A model generated the notes under the pieces. It saw only the letters and a list, made by a program, of their open reading frames with translations. It was not told the DNA's origin and searched no databases. The position numbers were made by a program, and so were the translations under genes. Of a stretch of DNA of 64,000 nucleotides, positions 49,876-59,565 are shown in pieces. Every line of letters starts with the position of its first letter. The first letter of the stretch is position 1. Source of the DNA: an uncultured Lewinella sp. GTDB taxonomy: Bacteria; Bacteroidota; Bacteroidia; Chitinophagales; Saprospiraceae. The stretch covers positions 1 through 64,000 of the forward strand of contig CAJXOS010000005.1 of the NCBI GenBank assembly GCA_913057725.1, in the 5' to 3' direction.

Positions 49876-52800
49876 ATGCGAAAAAACCAGCTACTTCTTC
49901 TTTTAGCATTGATCGTTTGCCTGCCATTAAGCGCACAAAAGAAACGGCAAAATCAAGAAGCAGAAACGAAAGAAGAAACACCAGCTTATCTGAAATCCAG
50001 CACCTACTCTGCCCTCAGTTTCCGGTCGGTAGGTCCAGCAGTGACCTCAGGGCGAATTGCCGACTTCGCGGTCCATCCTGACAACCATGATGTGTACTAT
50101 GTAGCAACAGCCTCCGGCGGAGTCTGGAAAACCGTAAATCATGGTACTACCTTTAAGCCAATCTTCGACCGTCAAGGTTCCTACTCGATCGGTGTTGTCA
50201 CCCTCGACCCTCAACAGCCAAGTACAGTGTGGGTCGGAACCGGAGAAAACAACAACCAACGCTCGGTTGCCTATGGCGACGGTGTGTACAAGAGCACCGA
50301 TGGTGGTAAGACATGGTCTCATAAAGGGCTAAAAACTTCTGAGCATATCGGAGACATCCTGGTTGACCCTACCAATTCGGATATCATTTGGGTAGCAGCC
50401 TATGGCCCAGTATGGAGCGATGGTGGCGAACGTGGTGTATACAAAAGTACCGACGGTGGAGATACCTGGACTTGCGTTAAAGCAGTGAGTGATTATACAG
50501 GCTGTAATGAGCTGGTCATGGACCCACGCAACCCTAATGTATTGTACGCAGCCTTTCACCAACGCCAGCGTAAGGTATTCACCTACATTGGCGGTGGCCC
50601 AGAAACTGCACTATACAAAACGACAGATGGTGGCGAAACTTGGACACAGTTAAAGGGTGGCTTGCCAGGTGGCGATATCGGCCGTATCGGTCTAGACATT
50701 TCTCCAGCAAACCCTGACGTACTTTACGCCGTAGTAGAAGCACCAGATAGCAAAGGCGGTATCTATCGCACTCAAGATGGTGGTGCGAGCTGGAGCAAGC
50801 GTAGCGGCTACTACACCAGTGGAAACTACTACCAGGAGGTATTTTGTGACCCACATGATGTAGATCGCTTCTACATTGCAAATACCTACTTCCAAATCAG
50901 CGATGATGGTGGGAAATCTACCCGCAACTTGGGAGAACTCAACAAGCATATCGACAACCACGCTATGTGGATTGACCCAAACAATACCGACCACTTGTTG
51001 GTAGGTTGTGACGGAGGTATTTATGAAACTTGGGATCACGCTGGCACCTGGCACTTCAAGCCCAACCTGCCGGTCACCCAGTTCTACAAGGTATCTACCG
51101 ATAACGCAGAGCCATTCTACAACATTCATGGTGGAACCCAGGACAACCTGAGTTTAGGTGGCCCAAGCCGTACCACCAGCATGAATGGCATTGTTAACTC
51201 CGATTGGTTTGTAACCTCAACGGGTGATGGTTTCGAAACGCAAGTAGACCCTACCAACCCGAATATCATTTACGCTCAGGCGCAATACGGAGCTTTGAGT
51301 CGCTATGATCGAGGTACCGGTGAGTACTACTACATCAAGCCAATGGAAGGAAAAGATGAAGCAGCACTTCGTTGGAACTGGGATGCACCACTGTTGATTT
51401 CGAGCCACGATAACAAGCGGCTTTATTTTGGTGCCAACAAACTCTTCCGCACAAATGACCAGGGCCATTCATGGGAAGCGATTAGCCCAGACCTGTCACG
51501 TCAGCTAGACCGTAACACGCTAGAGGTTATGGGCAAAGTATGGAGCGTGGATGCAGTAATGAAGAACCGCTCGACCGACATCTATGGCCAAATGACAACC
51601 ATAGCAGAAAGTAGTCTGGACGAAAACATGCTGTGGGTAGGCACTGATGATGGCCTTATTCATGTATCCACGGATGGCGGCCAAAACTGGCAGGCTATTG
51701 ACAACATCCCTGGCGTACCGGAGCTATGCTATGTGCACCAAATTATTGCTTCTCAGCATGACAAGAACACGGCCTACGCAGCCTTCAACCACCATCGTTT
51801 TGGTGACTTCAAGCCATATATCTTCAAGACAACTGATGCCGGGCAAACCTGGACCGCTATCCAGTCTGACCTACCGGAACGTGGTAGTGTATACACGATT
51901 GCGGAAGATCACGTAAAGGCTGATCTATTGTTCTGTGGAACGGAATTCGGTGCCTTCTTCAGCCCTAATGGTGGAACGAACTGGGTACAGCTCAAGGCAG
52001 GCTTACCGACTATTGCCGTGCGCGACATGGAAATTCAGAAGCGTGAAACCGACCTAGTACTAGGTACTTTCGGCCGTGGATTCTACGTACTGGACAATTA
52101 TGCTCCACTAAGAGGGATCAACGAAGAGTTTCTTGCTCAGGATGCCGGTATACTACCAATTAAGGATGCCCTACTTTACGTAGAGCGGACAGACATTGGC
52201 TTGCGAGATAAGGGACACTTGGGTAGCAGCTACTTCACTACGCCAAACCCAAAGCCGGGCGCCGTATTCACTTACCACCTGAAAGAATCAATTCTCACGC
52301 TGGAACAAGAACGCCAGAAGCGCGAAAAGGAAACAGAAAATGACGCTTATCCATCCTTTGATGAGCTACGTGCCGAGGACCGTCAGGAAAAGCCTTACCT
52401 CCTGTTTACGATTCGCAACAGCAACGGAGAGGTTATTCGGCATATGAAGGCCTCTGCTACTAAAGGCATTAAGCGTGTTACCTGGGATATGCGTCATGAC
52501 ACACCTGCTCCAGTAGTAGGCCGTTATACACCAGCCCCTGATGTACTCTTTGGCTCTGCGGAGCTAGGTCATCTGGCACGCCCGGGTGAATACAGTGTAG
52601 TACTCAGCAAGTATGTTGATGGCGAATTGACTACCCTTACCGAGCCGGTGAGTTTCGAAATTAAGCACTTGAACCAATCGTCTTTCCCTGCTACCGACTG
52701 GGCAGCTTACGACGAGTTTGTGAGCAAGGTGGCTGATCTTCGAAAAGCGTTCAGTGCGGCCAATAACATCCGTGCAGAATTGAATCGTAACATTCGTCAT

Positions 52801-53169
52801 ATCCAAACTGCGATCCAGGACATGCCTGCACCGGCTCAAGGGCTCCTGGAACAGACCAGCCAGTTGCGGACACAGCTCCAGGACATCAGTCTAAAAATGA
52901 ATGGCGACCGCACACTAGCGCGTCATCAATTTGAGACGGCTCCTTCAATCGGTTCTCGGATTGGCCGTTGTGAGTACGGAATGTGGGATGTAACTTCCGA
53001 ACCTACTCAAGTATACCTGGATGCGTACCGTATCGCTGCCAAGCAATTTGGCCCAGTACTACAAGAGCTTAAGCAAGTTGCCTCGCAGATGGAGTCGCTA
53101 GAGAAACAACTAGAGCTAAATAATGCTCCATACACGCCTGGTCGTTGGCCAAATTGGACCGGCGAATAA
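49876..53169 (+). CDS. VPS10/sortilin-type beta-propeller exported protein
   Basis: The 1097-residue protein has a signal peptide (KNQLLLLLALIVCLPLSAQ). It is mostly two beta-propellers built from BNR/Asp-box repeats, for example GVYKSTDGGKTW, ALYKTTDGGETWTQL, GIYRTQDGGASW and IHVSTDGGQNWQAI. A helical C-terminal part follows (about 930-1090). Such proteins are often annotated as VPS10-domain or exo-sialidase-like, but sialidase residues are not evident, so a binding function is likely. It is followed after a strong terminator by the tricorn-like gene, and the pair could act together in extracellular protein degradation. An ATG three codons upstream (49867) is also possible. Confidence 0.85.
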   Translation: MRKNQLLLLLALIVCLPLSAQKKRQNQEAETKEETPAYLKSSTYSALSFRSVGPAVTSGRIADFAVHPDNHDVYYVATASGGVWKTVNHGTTFKPIFDRQGSYSIGVVTLDPQQPSTVWVGTGENNNQRSVAYGDGVYKSTDGGKTWSHKGLKTSEHIGDILVDPTNSDIIWVAAYGPVWSDGGERGVYKSTDGGDTWTCVKAVSDYTGCNELVMDPRNPNVLYAAFHQRQRKVFTYIGGGPETALYKTTDGGETWTQLKGGLPGGDIGRIGLDISPANPDVLYAVVEAPDSKGGIYRTQDGGASWSKRSGYYTSGNYYQEVFCDPHDVDRFYIANTYFQISDDGGKSTRNLGELNKHIDNHAMWIDPNNTDHLLVGCDGGIYETWDHAGTWHFKPNLPVTQFYKVSTDNAEPFYNIHGGTQDNLSLGGPSRTTSMNGIVNSDWFVTSTGDGFETQVDPTNPNIIYAQAQYGALSRYDRGTGEYYYIKPMEGKDEAALRWNWDAPLLISSHDNKRLYFGANKLFRTNDQGHSWEAISPDLSRQLDRNTLEVMGKVWSVDAVMKNRSTDIYGQMTTIAESSLDENMLWVGTDDGLIHVSTDGGQNWQAIDNIPGVPELCYVHQIIASQHDKNTAYAAFNHHRFGDFKPYIFKTTDAGQTWTAIQSDLPERGSVYTIAEDHVKADLLFCGTEFGAFFSPNGGTNWVQLKAGLPTIAVRDMEIQKRETDLVLGTFGRGFYVLDNYAPLRGINEEFLAQDAGILPIKDALLYVERTDIGLRDKGHLGSSYFTTPNPKPGAVFTYHLKESILTLEQERQKREKETENDAYPSFDELRAEDRQEKPYLLFTIRNSNGEVIRHMKASATKGIKRVTWDMRHDTPAPVVGRYTPAPDVLFGSAELGHLARPGEYSVVLSKYVDGELTTLTEPVSFEIKHLNQSSFPATDWAAYDEFVSKVADLRKAFSAANNIRAELNRNIRHIQTAIQDMPAPAQGLLEQTSQLRTQLQDISLKMNGDRTLARHQFETAPSIGSRIGRCEYGMWDVTSEPTQVYLDAYRIAAKQFGPVLQELKQVASQMESLEKQLELNNAPYTPGRWPNWTGE

Positions 53170-53182
53170 TTGAGAAGAACAA

Positions 53183-53215
53183 AGGATTTGGATAGTTGAG
53201 CACTATCCAAATCCT
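53183..53215 (+). terminator. Intrinsic terminator of the VPS10-like gene
   Basis: AGGATTTGGATAGT (53183-53196) pairs perfectly with ACTATCCAAATCCT (53202-53215) across TGAGC. CATTTTAT follows on the plus strand. It separates the two propeller genes into different transcripts or attenuates the second. Confidence 0.8.
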
Positions 53216-53265
53216 CATTTTATAGGATATTGTTCACCAACTCATACACCAAATACAATTTATCA

Positions 53266-56200
53266 ATGAAATACATCTCGACCATTGCCCTCTTGTTCTG
53301 CGCGCTTATGCTTGCGGGCCAGTCGGAGCCGTTGCTGCGGTACCCGGCACTTAGCCCCGATGGCAGCCAGTTGGCTTTCTCTTACCAGGGCGATATTTGG
53401 ACGGTAGCTGCGGATGGTGGCGTAGCACGTCGTTTGACTATTCATGAAAGTTATGAACGTCTACCGAGCTGGAGCCCTGATGGCACTAAGATTGCATTCC
53501 AGGGGAACCGCTACGGCAACGATGACATCTTTGTAATGGATGCTGCCGGTGGAGTACCTCAGCGCCTAACCTACCACTCCGCTGGAGATAATGTGCCACA
53601 ATGGACACAAGATGGCAACATCATTTTCACTTCAAGTCGCCTGTTCCGCGAAGTGGAGCGTAGTGCAGAAGTATTTATGATTCCTGCTACTGGTGGTACA
53701 CCAAGCCGCATTATGGACGGCTTTGGAATTCGTGCAACACCTTCTGCGGATGGGCAGTATATCGCCTATGTAGAAGGTAATTGTCGTTTTGTCCGTGAAG
53801 TATACACTGGACCTGCTAACCGCAGTATTTCGGTGTACAACAGAAAAGATGGCACCTACGAAAGGGTAGCAAGTTCTGATGCCCAGGAAAGCAATCCGGC
53901 TTGGGACAACAAAGGCAACCTGTACTATCTAAGCGCTGAAACTGGCCGCTACAACATTTATCGCCGTACTTCGAGCGGTGAAACAACCGCAATCACAAAA
54001 TTCAAAGATGAAGGTGTACGTGAGTTTACGGTAAGTGCAGATGGTAGCAAAATCGTTTTCGAGCGTGCCAATGGTTTGTTTAGCATTGCACGTGAAGGCA
54101 ACCGCCGTCCTCAACCACTGAACATTCAGGTGACCGCTGACTATCGCTTTGACCCTATTGAACAGAAAAACCTGTCAAGAGGAGTTACTGAAATGACTGC
54201 TTCACCCAACGGCGACTACCTACTATTTGGTGTACGTGGAGAACTCTTTGTAAAGGCTAATGATAAAGAGAAAAGCAGCAGTGTACAGCTTACGCGCCAC
54301 GCGTACCGCGACGGAAACGGACAATGGTTGAATGATAGCACTGTTGTCTTCCTTTCAGATCGCGATGGCAACCGCGAATTGTACATGCTTCAGTCTGCCG
54401 ACCCTGATGAATCGGACATCTACCGGAGCCTAAAGCACCGGACACAGCGCCTAACACAAACCAGTGCCGAAGAGGCCAGCTTTGTGCTGTCTCCTGATCG
54501 CAGCAAAGTTGCGCTGCGTCGTGGTCGGGGCCAATTGATTGTAGCTGATATTTCTGAGAGTGGCCTTTCTAACGAAAAGGTTATGCTGGATGGATGGGCT
54601 ACCGCTAGTGGTATTTGCTGGAGCCCTGATGGTCGCTACCTGGCTTACTCACTTTCTGACTTAGACTTCAACTCAGAAATCTATATCCATCCTATTGATG
54701 GTAGTCGCGAGCCAGTTAACGTAAGTATGCACCCACGCGGTGATTATCGCCCTTATTGGAGTGCCGATGGTAGCAAGCTTGGTTTTGTTTCCATTCGTAA
54801 CAATGGCGACTCTGATCTATGGTTTGCCTGGTTGCGTGAGTCAGACTGGCAAAACACGAAGCAAGACTGGGAATGGGATGAAGACGAAACGGAAGAGGAA
54901 ACAGATTCTCTTACTCAGATCGACTTTGCAAACATCCACATGCGCCTCGAGCAAGTAACTCGCATGCCAGGAAATGAAGATGATCTAGTAATTAGCGAAG
55001 ATGGTGAGACCTTCTTCTTTACCACCAATAACGGCGGGCGCAACGGCTCACCAGGTGGATCTGCCTTGATGAGTGTGAAGTGGGATGGAACGGAGCAAAA
55101 GACAATGGCTCCTAAGGTTCGTATCTCTCGAATGGCACTAGGCCCTGATGGCAAGAAGCTTTACGTCTTGAAATCTGGAGGTACTATTGCTACTATCAAG
55201 ACGGATGGCAAGAAACTAGAAGGACAGAGCTTCTCTGCTCGAATGGCGGTTAACCACTACGAAGAGCGCAAGCAAGTATTCAATGAAGCTTGGTCGGCAC
55301 TCCGCGACGGATTCTACGACCCACAATTCCACGGACAAGATTGGGATGCCCTGCGTGCCTACTACGAGCCATTATGTATGGCAGCTTCCACGGAGCAAGA
55401 CTTCCGCGACATGTTCAATACCATGCTAGGCCAGTTGAATGCCAGCCACATGGGCATGTATGGATCGAACCCGGAAGAAACGCAGCGTGATCGTACTGGC
55501 CTAATCGGTGCTGAAGTAGAACCAGTAACAGGTGGTGTACGCATCACCCGTATTGTGCCTAATTCGCCAGCAGACCGTGAGCGTAGTCAACTGGCAGTTG
55601 GCGAAACCATCACTGCAGTAAATGGTGCGGCCGTTCGTGGCAATACCAGCTACTATGATTTGCTAAATGGCACTGCTGATCAGCGGACCCTCCTTAATGT
55701 CACTGGAACAGATGGTACCAGCCGCGAGGTGGTCATCCGCCCTACTACCAGCTTGCGTACCGAGCTGTACGAAGCTTGGGTTGCTGAGCGTAAGCGCCTG
55801 ACGGAGGAGTACTCTGGTGGTCGCCTAGGTTATATCCATATCCAAGGTATGAACTGGCCAAGTTTCGAGCGTTTCGAGCGGGAACTAACGGCTAGTGGCT
55901 TGGGTAAAGATGGCATTGTAATCGATGTACGCTACAATGGCGGTGGCTGGACTACCGACATGCTAATGACTGTACTCAATGTACGTCAGCACTCGTATAC
56001 TGTTCCTCGTGGTGCGGAAGACCGCCTTGAAGGCAATCACCCAAAGTATGCGAACAATTACCCTTATGGTGAGCGTTTGCCACAAGCTGCCTTAACCAAG
56101 CCTAGCATCGCATTGTGTAATCAGACTAGCTACTCTAACGCAGAGATCTTCTCACATGCGTTTAAGACACTTGGTCATGGAACACTGGTGGGTATGCCAA

Positions 56201-56427
56201 CCTTTGGTGCTGTTATTTCCACTGGTGGACAGGGACTGATCAACGGAAGCTTCGTACGTATGCCATTCCGTGCCTGGTACGTAAAAGCTACCGGCGAGAA
56301 TATGGAACTCGGACCAGCTGTACCAGACATTCAATTGGAGAACAGCCCGAACAGCAAGGCGGAAGGACGCGATGAGCAGTTGCAGAAAGCAGTAGATACC
56401 CTACTCGAGCAGCTGGACAACAAGTAA
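53266..56427 (+). CDS. Tricorn-protease-like S41 peptidase
   Basis: The 1053-residue exported protein has a signal peptide (YISTIALLFCALMLAGQ) and the tricorn order. A first beta-propeller of TolB/WD40-type repeats (LSPDGSQLAFSYQGDIW, WSPDGTKIAFQGNRYG) comes first, then a second propeller to about residue 640. A helical linker follows (EERKQVFNEAWSALRDGFYD), then a PDZ domain (about 745-830, IVPNSPADRE) and an S41 catalytic core (about 845-1050). Ser957 in TSYSNAE is the likely nucleophile, with GIVIDVRYNGGGWTTD before it and VGMPTFGAVI after it. Tricorn enzymes cut peptides in a processive way. Here the protein is periplasmic or secreted, unlike archaeal tricorn. An upstream in-frame start at 53230 would bury the signal peptide. 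Confidence 0.9.
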   Translation: MKYISTIALLFCALMLAGQSEPLLRYPALSPDGSQLAFSYQGDIWTVAADGGVARRLTIHESYERLPSWSPDGTKIAFQGNRYGNDDIFVMDAAGGVPQRLTYHSAGDNVPQWTQDGNIIFTSSRLFREVERSAEVFMIPATGGTPSRIMDGFGIRATPSADGQYIAYVEGNCRFVREVYTGPANRSISVYNRKDGTYERVASSDAQESNPAWDNKGNLYYLSAETGRYNIYRRTSSGETTAITKFKDEGVREFTVSADGSKIVFERANGLFSIAREGNRRPQPLNIQVTADYRFDPIEQKNLSRGVTEMTASPNGDYLLFGVRGELFVKANDKEKSSSVQLTRHAYRDGNGQWLNDSTVVFLSDRDGNRELYMLQSADPDESDIYRSLKHRTQRLTQTSAEEASFVLSPDRSKVALRRGRGQLIVADISESGLSNEKVMLDGWATASGICWSPDGRYLAYSLSDLDFNSEIYIHPIDGSREPVNVSMHPRGDYRPYWSADGSKLGFVSIRNNGDSDLWFAWLRESDWQNTKQDWEWDEDETEEETDSLTQIDFANIHMRLEQVTRMPGNEDDLVISEDGETFFFTTNNGGRNGSPGGSALMSVKWDGTEQKTMAPKVRISRMALGPDGKKLYVLKSGGTIATIKTDGKKLEGQSFSARMAVNHYEERKQVFNEAWSALRDGFYDPQFHGQDWDALRAYYEPLCMAASTEQDFRDMFNTMLGQLNASHMGMYGSNPEETQRDRTGLIGAEVEPVTGGVRITRIVPNSPADRERSQLAVGETITAVNGAAVRGNTSYYDLLNGTADQRTLLNVTGTDGTSREVVIRPTTSLRTELYEAWVAERKRLTEEYSGGRLGYIHIQGMNWPSFERFERELTASGLGKDGIVIDVRYNGGGWTTDMLMTVLNVRQHSYTVPRGAEDRLEGNHPKYANNYPYGERLPQAALTKPSIALCNQTSYSNAEIFSHAFKTLGHGTLVGMPTFGAVISTGGQGLINGSFVRMPFRAWYVKATGENMELGPAVPDIQLENSPNSKAEGRDEQLQKAVDTLLEQLDNK

Positions 56428-56463
56428 ATCCGTCCATTTTAGCGCTCAAAAGGCGCTTTCGGA

Positions 56464-56501
56464 AGCCCAGATTTCAACAGCTGTTGAAGTCTGGGCTTTT
56501 T
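56464..56501 (+). terminator. Intrinsic terminator of the tricorn-like gene
   Basis: AGCCCAGA (56464-56471) pairs with TCTGGGCT (56490-56497), continued inside by TTCAACA/TGTTGAA. A run of T (56497-56501) follows. It lies 37 bases after the stop. Confidence 0.88.
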
Positions 56502-56635
56502 GATTCCAAGCCCTTTCCCTTATTACACTTACACTCGTTGGCCCCTCTAAATGCTCGTCTTAGGCCATAAATTCGGGTGTTCACACCACTCCATAAAGGG
56601 TTTCTCATAGAATTCTCTCTTATTTCCGTTAGCTT

Positions 56636-56643
56636 TAAATTTG
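56636..56643 (+). promoter_or_regulatory. -7 promoter element of the metalloprotease gene
   Basis: TAAATTTG is an exact TAnnTTTG, 35 bases before the first ATG (56679). The broken metalloprotease gene therefore still has a plausible promoter in front of its signal-peptide part. Confidence 0.5.
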
Positions 56644-56678
56644 TATTAGAGTATCTGTATCTACTTAACACCCCTTGA

Positions 56679-59438
56679 ATGATGAAAATCCGGACATCAA
56701 CCATGATAGCCCTTGTCGTGCTATCTCTATTTTCAGCTTCCCTTTACGCGCAAGAAACCGTTCCAATAAGATGTGCCACAGATGAGCACCATGCACATAA
56801 AATGCAAGATCCGGTGTTCGCCAATAAGTTTCGTGCTATCCAACGCCATGTCAGAGAACAGCTTCAGGATCGAACGCCCAGTTGAGCTTCACCGATTATC
56901 ATACCTATAGCGGTTCACTTTAGTGGTAGTATTACCAATGCTAATATGTCCTGTATACAAAGTACAGTGGACAATCAAATCGCGGTGCTTAATGAAGACT
57001 TCGGTGGCTACAATTCAGACATCTCCACCTATTGCACCCACGCTTCCAATTGTCCATCGGAATATGCACCCAATGCCTTAGCTGGTGGCACTTGTATTCA
57101 GTTTTGTCTCGCAACGCAAAACCACCCAGCTGGAAGTGGATTATCCAATGGAGAGTCAGCTTTCACCTTCGGGACATATACATTTGATTCAGGAGCTGCA
57201 CCCTGGGCAGGCTATATGAACATCTTCGTAAGCGATGTACCGCCCACAGGTTACGGCCCCACCTTACTGGGATTAGCCCCATTATACGGCGGAGCAGATC
57301 CTGATGGTAATGGTTTTTTTGTTACTGCTAGAGCCTTTGGCGGCGGTGGCAGTTCCTGTACTTCAGGTATTGCGTTAAATAATAGCAGCTCCTACAACCT
57401 TGGCCGTACCGGCACCCACGAAGCGGGCCACTACTTTGGATTGCTTCACATATTCCAAGGCTGTAGTGATGGAGACGGCATTCCTGACACACCTGACCAG
57501 GACACCGAGAATGGAGGCACTCCTTCCATCAACTATGGCACCTGTGTCTCAACGGCTAATAACACCTGTGGTACGCAAGATTTCTTCTTCAATTACATGG
57601 ACTACGTAAATGATGCGGCCATGTACATGTTCACTTCTGACCAGAGTGACCTCATGAACACCACTGCTACCAGTGGAGCCAACCACGGAACCAATCCATA
57701 CAAAACAGCAGCCACCGTATGCGGTAGCTTACCAACCTATAACCCTACCTACCCAACGGGATGTCCAGTAGGTTCTCCACCGAACTCGGCATTTACTATA
57801 AGTGCGTCTAGCCCTTACGAGTTTTGTCCAACTATGAACGAAATTACGTTTACGGATGCATCGACAAACTTCCCCACTGGCTGGTCCTGGAGCTTCAGCG
57901 GTGCGGGGGTGACCCCCACCTCTTCCACCGATCAAAATCCAACGATAGAGGTAACTAGTACCGGAACATTAACGGTAACGCTTACCGCTTCCAATTCAGA
58001 CGGAGCAGATCCTACACCTGCCACGATGAACTACTCCATTACTATCCTACCGGCTGCTGGCTGCGGAGACTGTGGTGAAAGCTTCTTTGACACAGGTGGA
58101 TCTGGCAGCAACTACAGTAATAACGAAAATGAAACCTGGACCCTTTGTGCAGCAGACCCTGGGGATGTAGTGGTATTTTCCTTTTCCACAATTGATATTG
58201 GAATTAACTCAGAGAGTTTCGCCGAAGACGCTTTGTTGGTAAAGTCCGGTAGCACACCTCCTACTGGCATAGGAGATGATGAATATCTTCTCACCAGATC
58301 ATTTATCTATGAACCCACTGGAGGAGGAAGTTACAGTTCTGATGGTAGCACCACTATTACCTCTACATCTGATTGTATGAGCTTCCGTTTTATATCGAAT
58401 AGCTCGGGAACAGCTGCCGGATGGGCGGCTACCATTTCTTGTATCACTGCTCCTACTTGTAGTGACGGATTGCAAAACCAGGATGAAGTCTTCGTAGACT
58501 GTGGAGGATCCACCTGTAGTGCTTGTCCTACGCCAGAAGATGGCTTCACCTTCTACGATGTAGGAGGTGCAAGCAACGATGCAGGAGTTGACACTAAAAC
58601 CTGGCAAATATGTGCCAGTAGTGGTAACAGTACCGTCCTAGATTTCACCTTTATCAACATGAGTCCATTTAACAACGGCGTGCTACAAGTCTGGGACAAC
58701 TCTAACGGCACTGGTGATTGGGACTACTATATTAGTGGAACACAAATAACCGTGGACAATGGAATGGGAGGATTAACATCATACGGTAGCAACATGATCA
58801 CCTCGACGGATGAGTGTTTCTACTTCCTCTATTTCAATAATGGTTCAGCTAGTGATGGCTGGGCAGCAACTGTAAGTTCCACAGCAACTGTTCCGCTCAC
58901 GCTGAATGACTTTAAAGCTAGACCAAACGATGAGGCTATCCATCTGGATTGGCTCACAACCCTGGAAGTAGATGTAGATAAATTCATCATTCAACGCCGG
59001 GCCGGACTCTCCCCTGATTTCAAAGATCTAGCAGAGCAATCGGCCTGTGGCAACTGCCTGGATGAAAACCGCTACGGCTATGTGGATAAAGCCGTTCAAT
59101 CTGGCGTCAACTACACCTACCGATTAAAGATGATGGATGTTGATGGCACCTATGAGTACAGCGATATGGTGACCGCGAAAATAGCTAGTGATGGTACTGA
59201 ATGGTCCGTTTACCCGAACCCTGGCAAGGACCGCTTCACACTGTGGTTGAGTGAGAACCACCGCGCAAACACCTTACTCATTACGGATCAGCTGGGCAGA
59301 GAGGTATTCCGAACTGCCATTGAAAATGACAATCAATATCTCGATCTGGATTTAACTAGCCTACAACAAGGTGTATATAAAGTCATATTGATTGAGGGTA
59401 ATCAATTGCAAACTAAATCGCTGGTGGTTCTTCCATAA
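56679..59438 (+). pseudogene. M43 metalloprotease gene interrupted by an in-frame TGA
   Basis: One reading frame spans this range but has a single TGA at 56883-56885. Before it are 68 codons with a signal peptide (TSTMIALVVLSLFSASLYAQ) and the pro-region RCATDEHHAHKM, typical of secreted Bacteroidota M43 proteases. After it the same frame continues at once with ASPIIIPIAVHFSGSITNAN, the usual IPVVVH-type start of the protease domain, and runs to 59438. Both halves are well conserved, so the break looks recent: a nonsense mutation, a sequencing error or, less likely, stop-codon readthrough. As written, the catalytic part would lack a signal peptide and could not be exported. Confidence 0.8.
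56946..59438 (+). CDS. Catalytic part of the M43 (pappalysin-like) T9SS metalloprotease
   Basis: This is the long 3' portion of the interrupted gene, 830 residues from its first ATG. HEAGHYFGLLH (158-168) gives the three zinc ligands His158, His162 and His168 and the catalytic Glu159; a metzincin Met-turn (FNYMDYVND) follows. After the protease domain come a PKD-like domain (about 280-370), two CUB-like beta domains separated by a Cys-rich linker (CSDGLQNQDEVFVDCGG), and a type A T9SS sorting domain at the end (WSVYPNPGKDRFTLWL, KSLVVLP). Family knowledge: such enzymes digest proteins outside the cell. Without the upstream signal peptide the ORF alone is unlikely to yield an exported enzyme. 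Confidence 0.75.
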   Translation: MSCIQSTVDNQIAVLNEDFGGYNSDISTYCTHASNCPSEYAPNALAGGTCIQFCLATQNHPAGSGLSNGESAFTFGTYTFDSGAAPWAGYMNIFVSDVPPTGYGPTLLGLAPLYGGADPDGNGFFVTARAFGGGGSSCTSGIALNNSSSYNLGRTGTHEAGHYFGLLHIFQGCSDGDGIPDTPDQDTENGGTPSINYGTCVSTANNTCGTQDFFFNYMDYVNDAAMYMFTSDQSDLMNTTATSGANHGTNPYKTAATVCGSLPTYNPTYPTGCPVGSPPNSAFTISASSPYEFCPTMNEITFTDASTNFPTGWSWSFSGAGVTPTSSTDQNPTIEVTSTGTLTVTLTASNSDGADPTPATMNYSITILPAAGCGDCGESFFDTGGSGSNYSNNENETWTLCAADPGDVVVFSFSTIDIGINSESFAEDALLVKSGSTPPTGIGDDEYLLTRSFIYEPTGGGSYSSDGSTTITSTSDCMSFRFISNSSGTAAGWAATISCITAPTCSDGLQNQDEVFVDCGGSTCSACPTPEDGFTFYDVGGASNDAGVDTKTWQICASSGNSTVLDFTFINMSPFNNGVLQVWDNSNGTGDWDYYISGTQITVDNGMGGLTSYGSNMITSTDECFYFLYFNNGSASDGWAATVSSTATVPLTLNDFKARPNDEAIHLDWLTTLEVDVDKFIIQRRAGLSPDFKDLAEQSACGNCLDENRYGYVDKAVQSGVNYTYRLKMMDVDGTYEYSDMVTAKIASDGTEWSVYPNPGKDRFTLWLSENHRANTLLITDQLGREVFRTAIENDNQYLDLDLTSLQQGVYKVILIEGNQLQTKSLVVLP

Positions 59439-59465
59439 CCAGTGGCTCATCTGAGATAATCTTTT

Positions 59466-59499
59466 AAGACCGATACGGGTATTGTCCCGTATCGGTCTT
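59466..59499. terminator. Perfect 14-base-pair hairpin after the metalloprotease gene
   Basis: AAGACCGATACGGG (59466-59479) pairs fully with CCCGTATCGGTCTT (59486-59499) across TATTGT, 27 bases after the stop. CTTTT precedes it; no T-run follows on the plus strand. Confidence 0.7.
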
Positions 59500-59517
59500 A
59501 CTGTTGGCACGATGTAT

Positions 59518-59525
59518 TAGATTTG
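59518..59525 (+). promoter_or_regulatory. -7 promoter element of the DUF4112 gene
   Basis: TAGATTTG is an exact TAnnTTTG, 40 bases before the ATG at 59566 and 18 bases after the preceding terminator. It therefore fits a separate transcription unit. Confidence 0.55.
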
Positions 59526-59565
59526 TGCTACAATTCTAAACAACACCTCCTACTATACCAACTTG

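Noticed and set aside
56474-56704. Minus-strand open frame of 76 codons between the tricorn-like and metalloprotease genes
   Set aside because: It overlaps the terminator hairpin and the promoter of the next gene.
56883-56945. Selenocysteine or programmed readthrough at the in-frame TGA of the metalloprotease gene
   Set aside because: Only a weak four-base-pair hairpin can be drawn just downstream, the position is a linker with no expected redox residue, and TGA followed by G is not a known leaky context.
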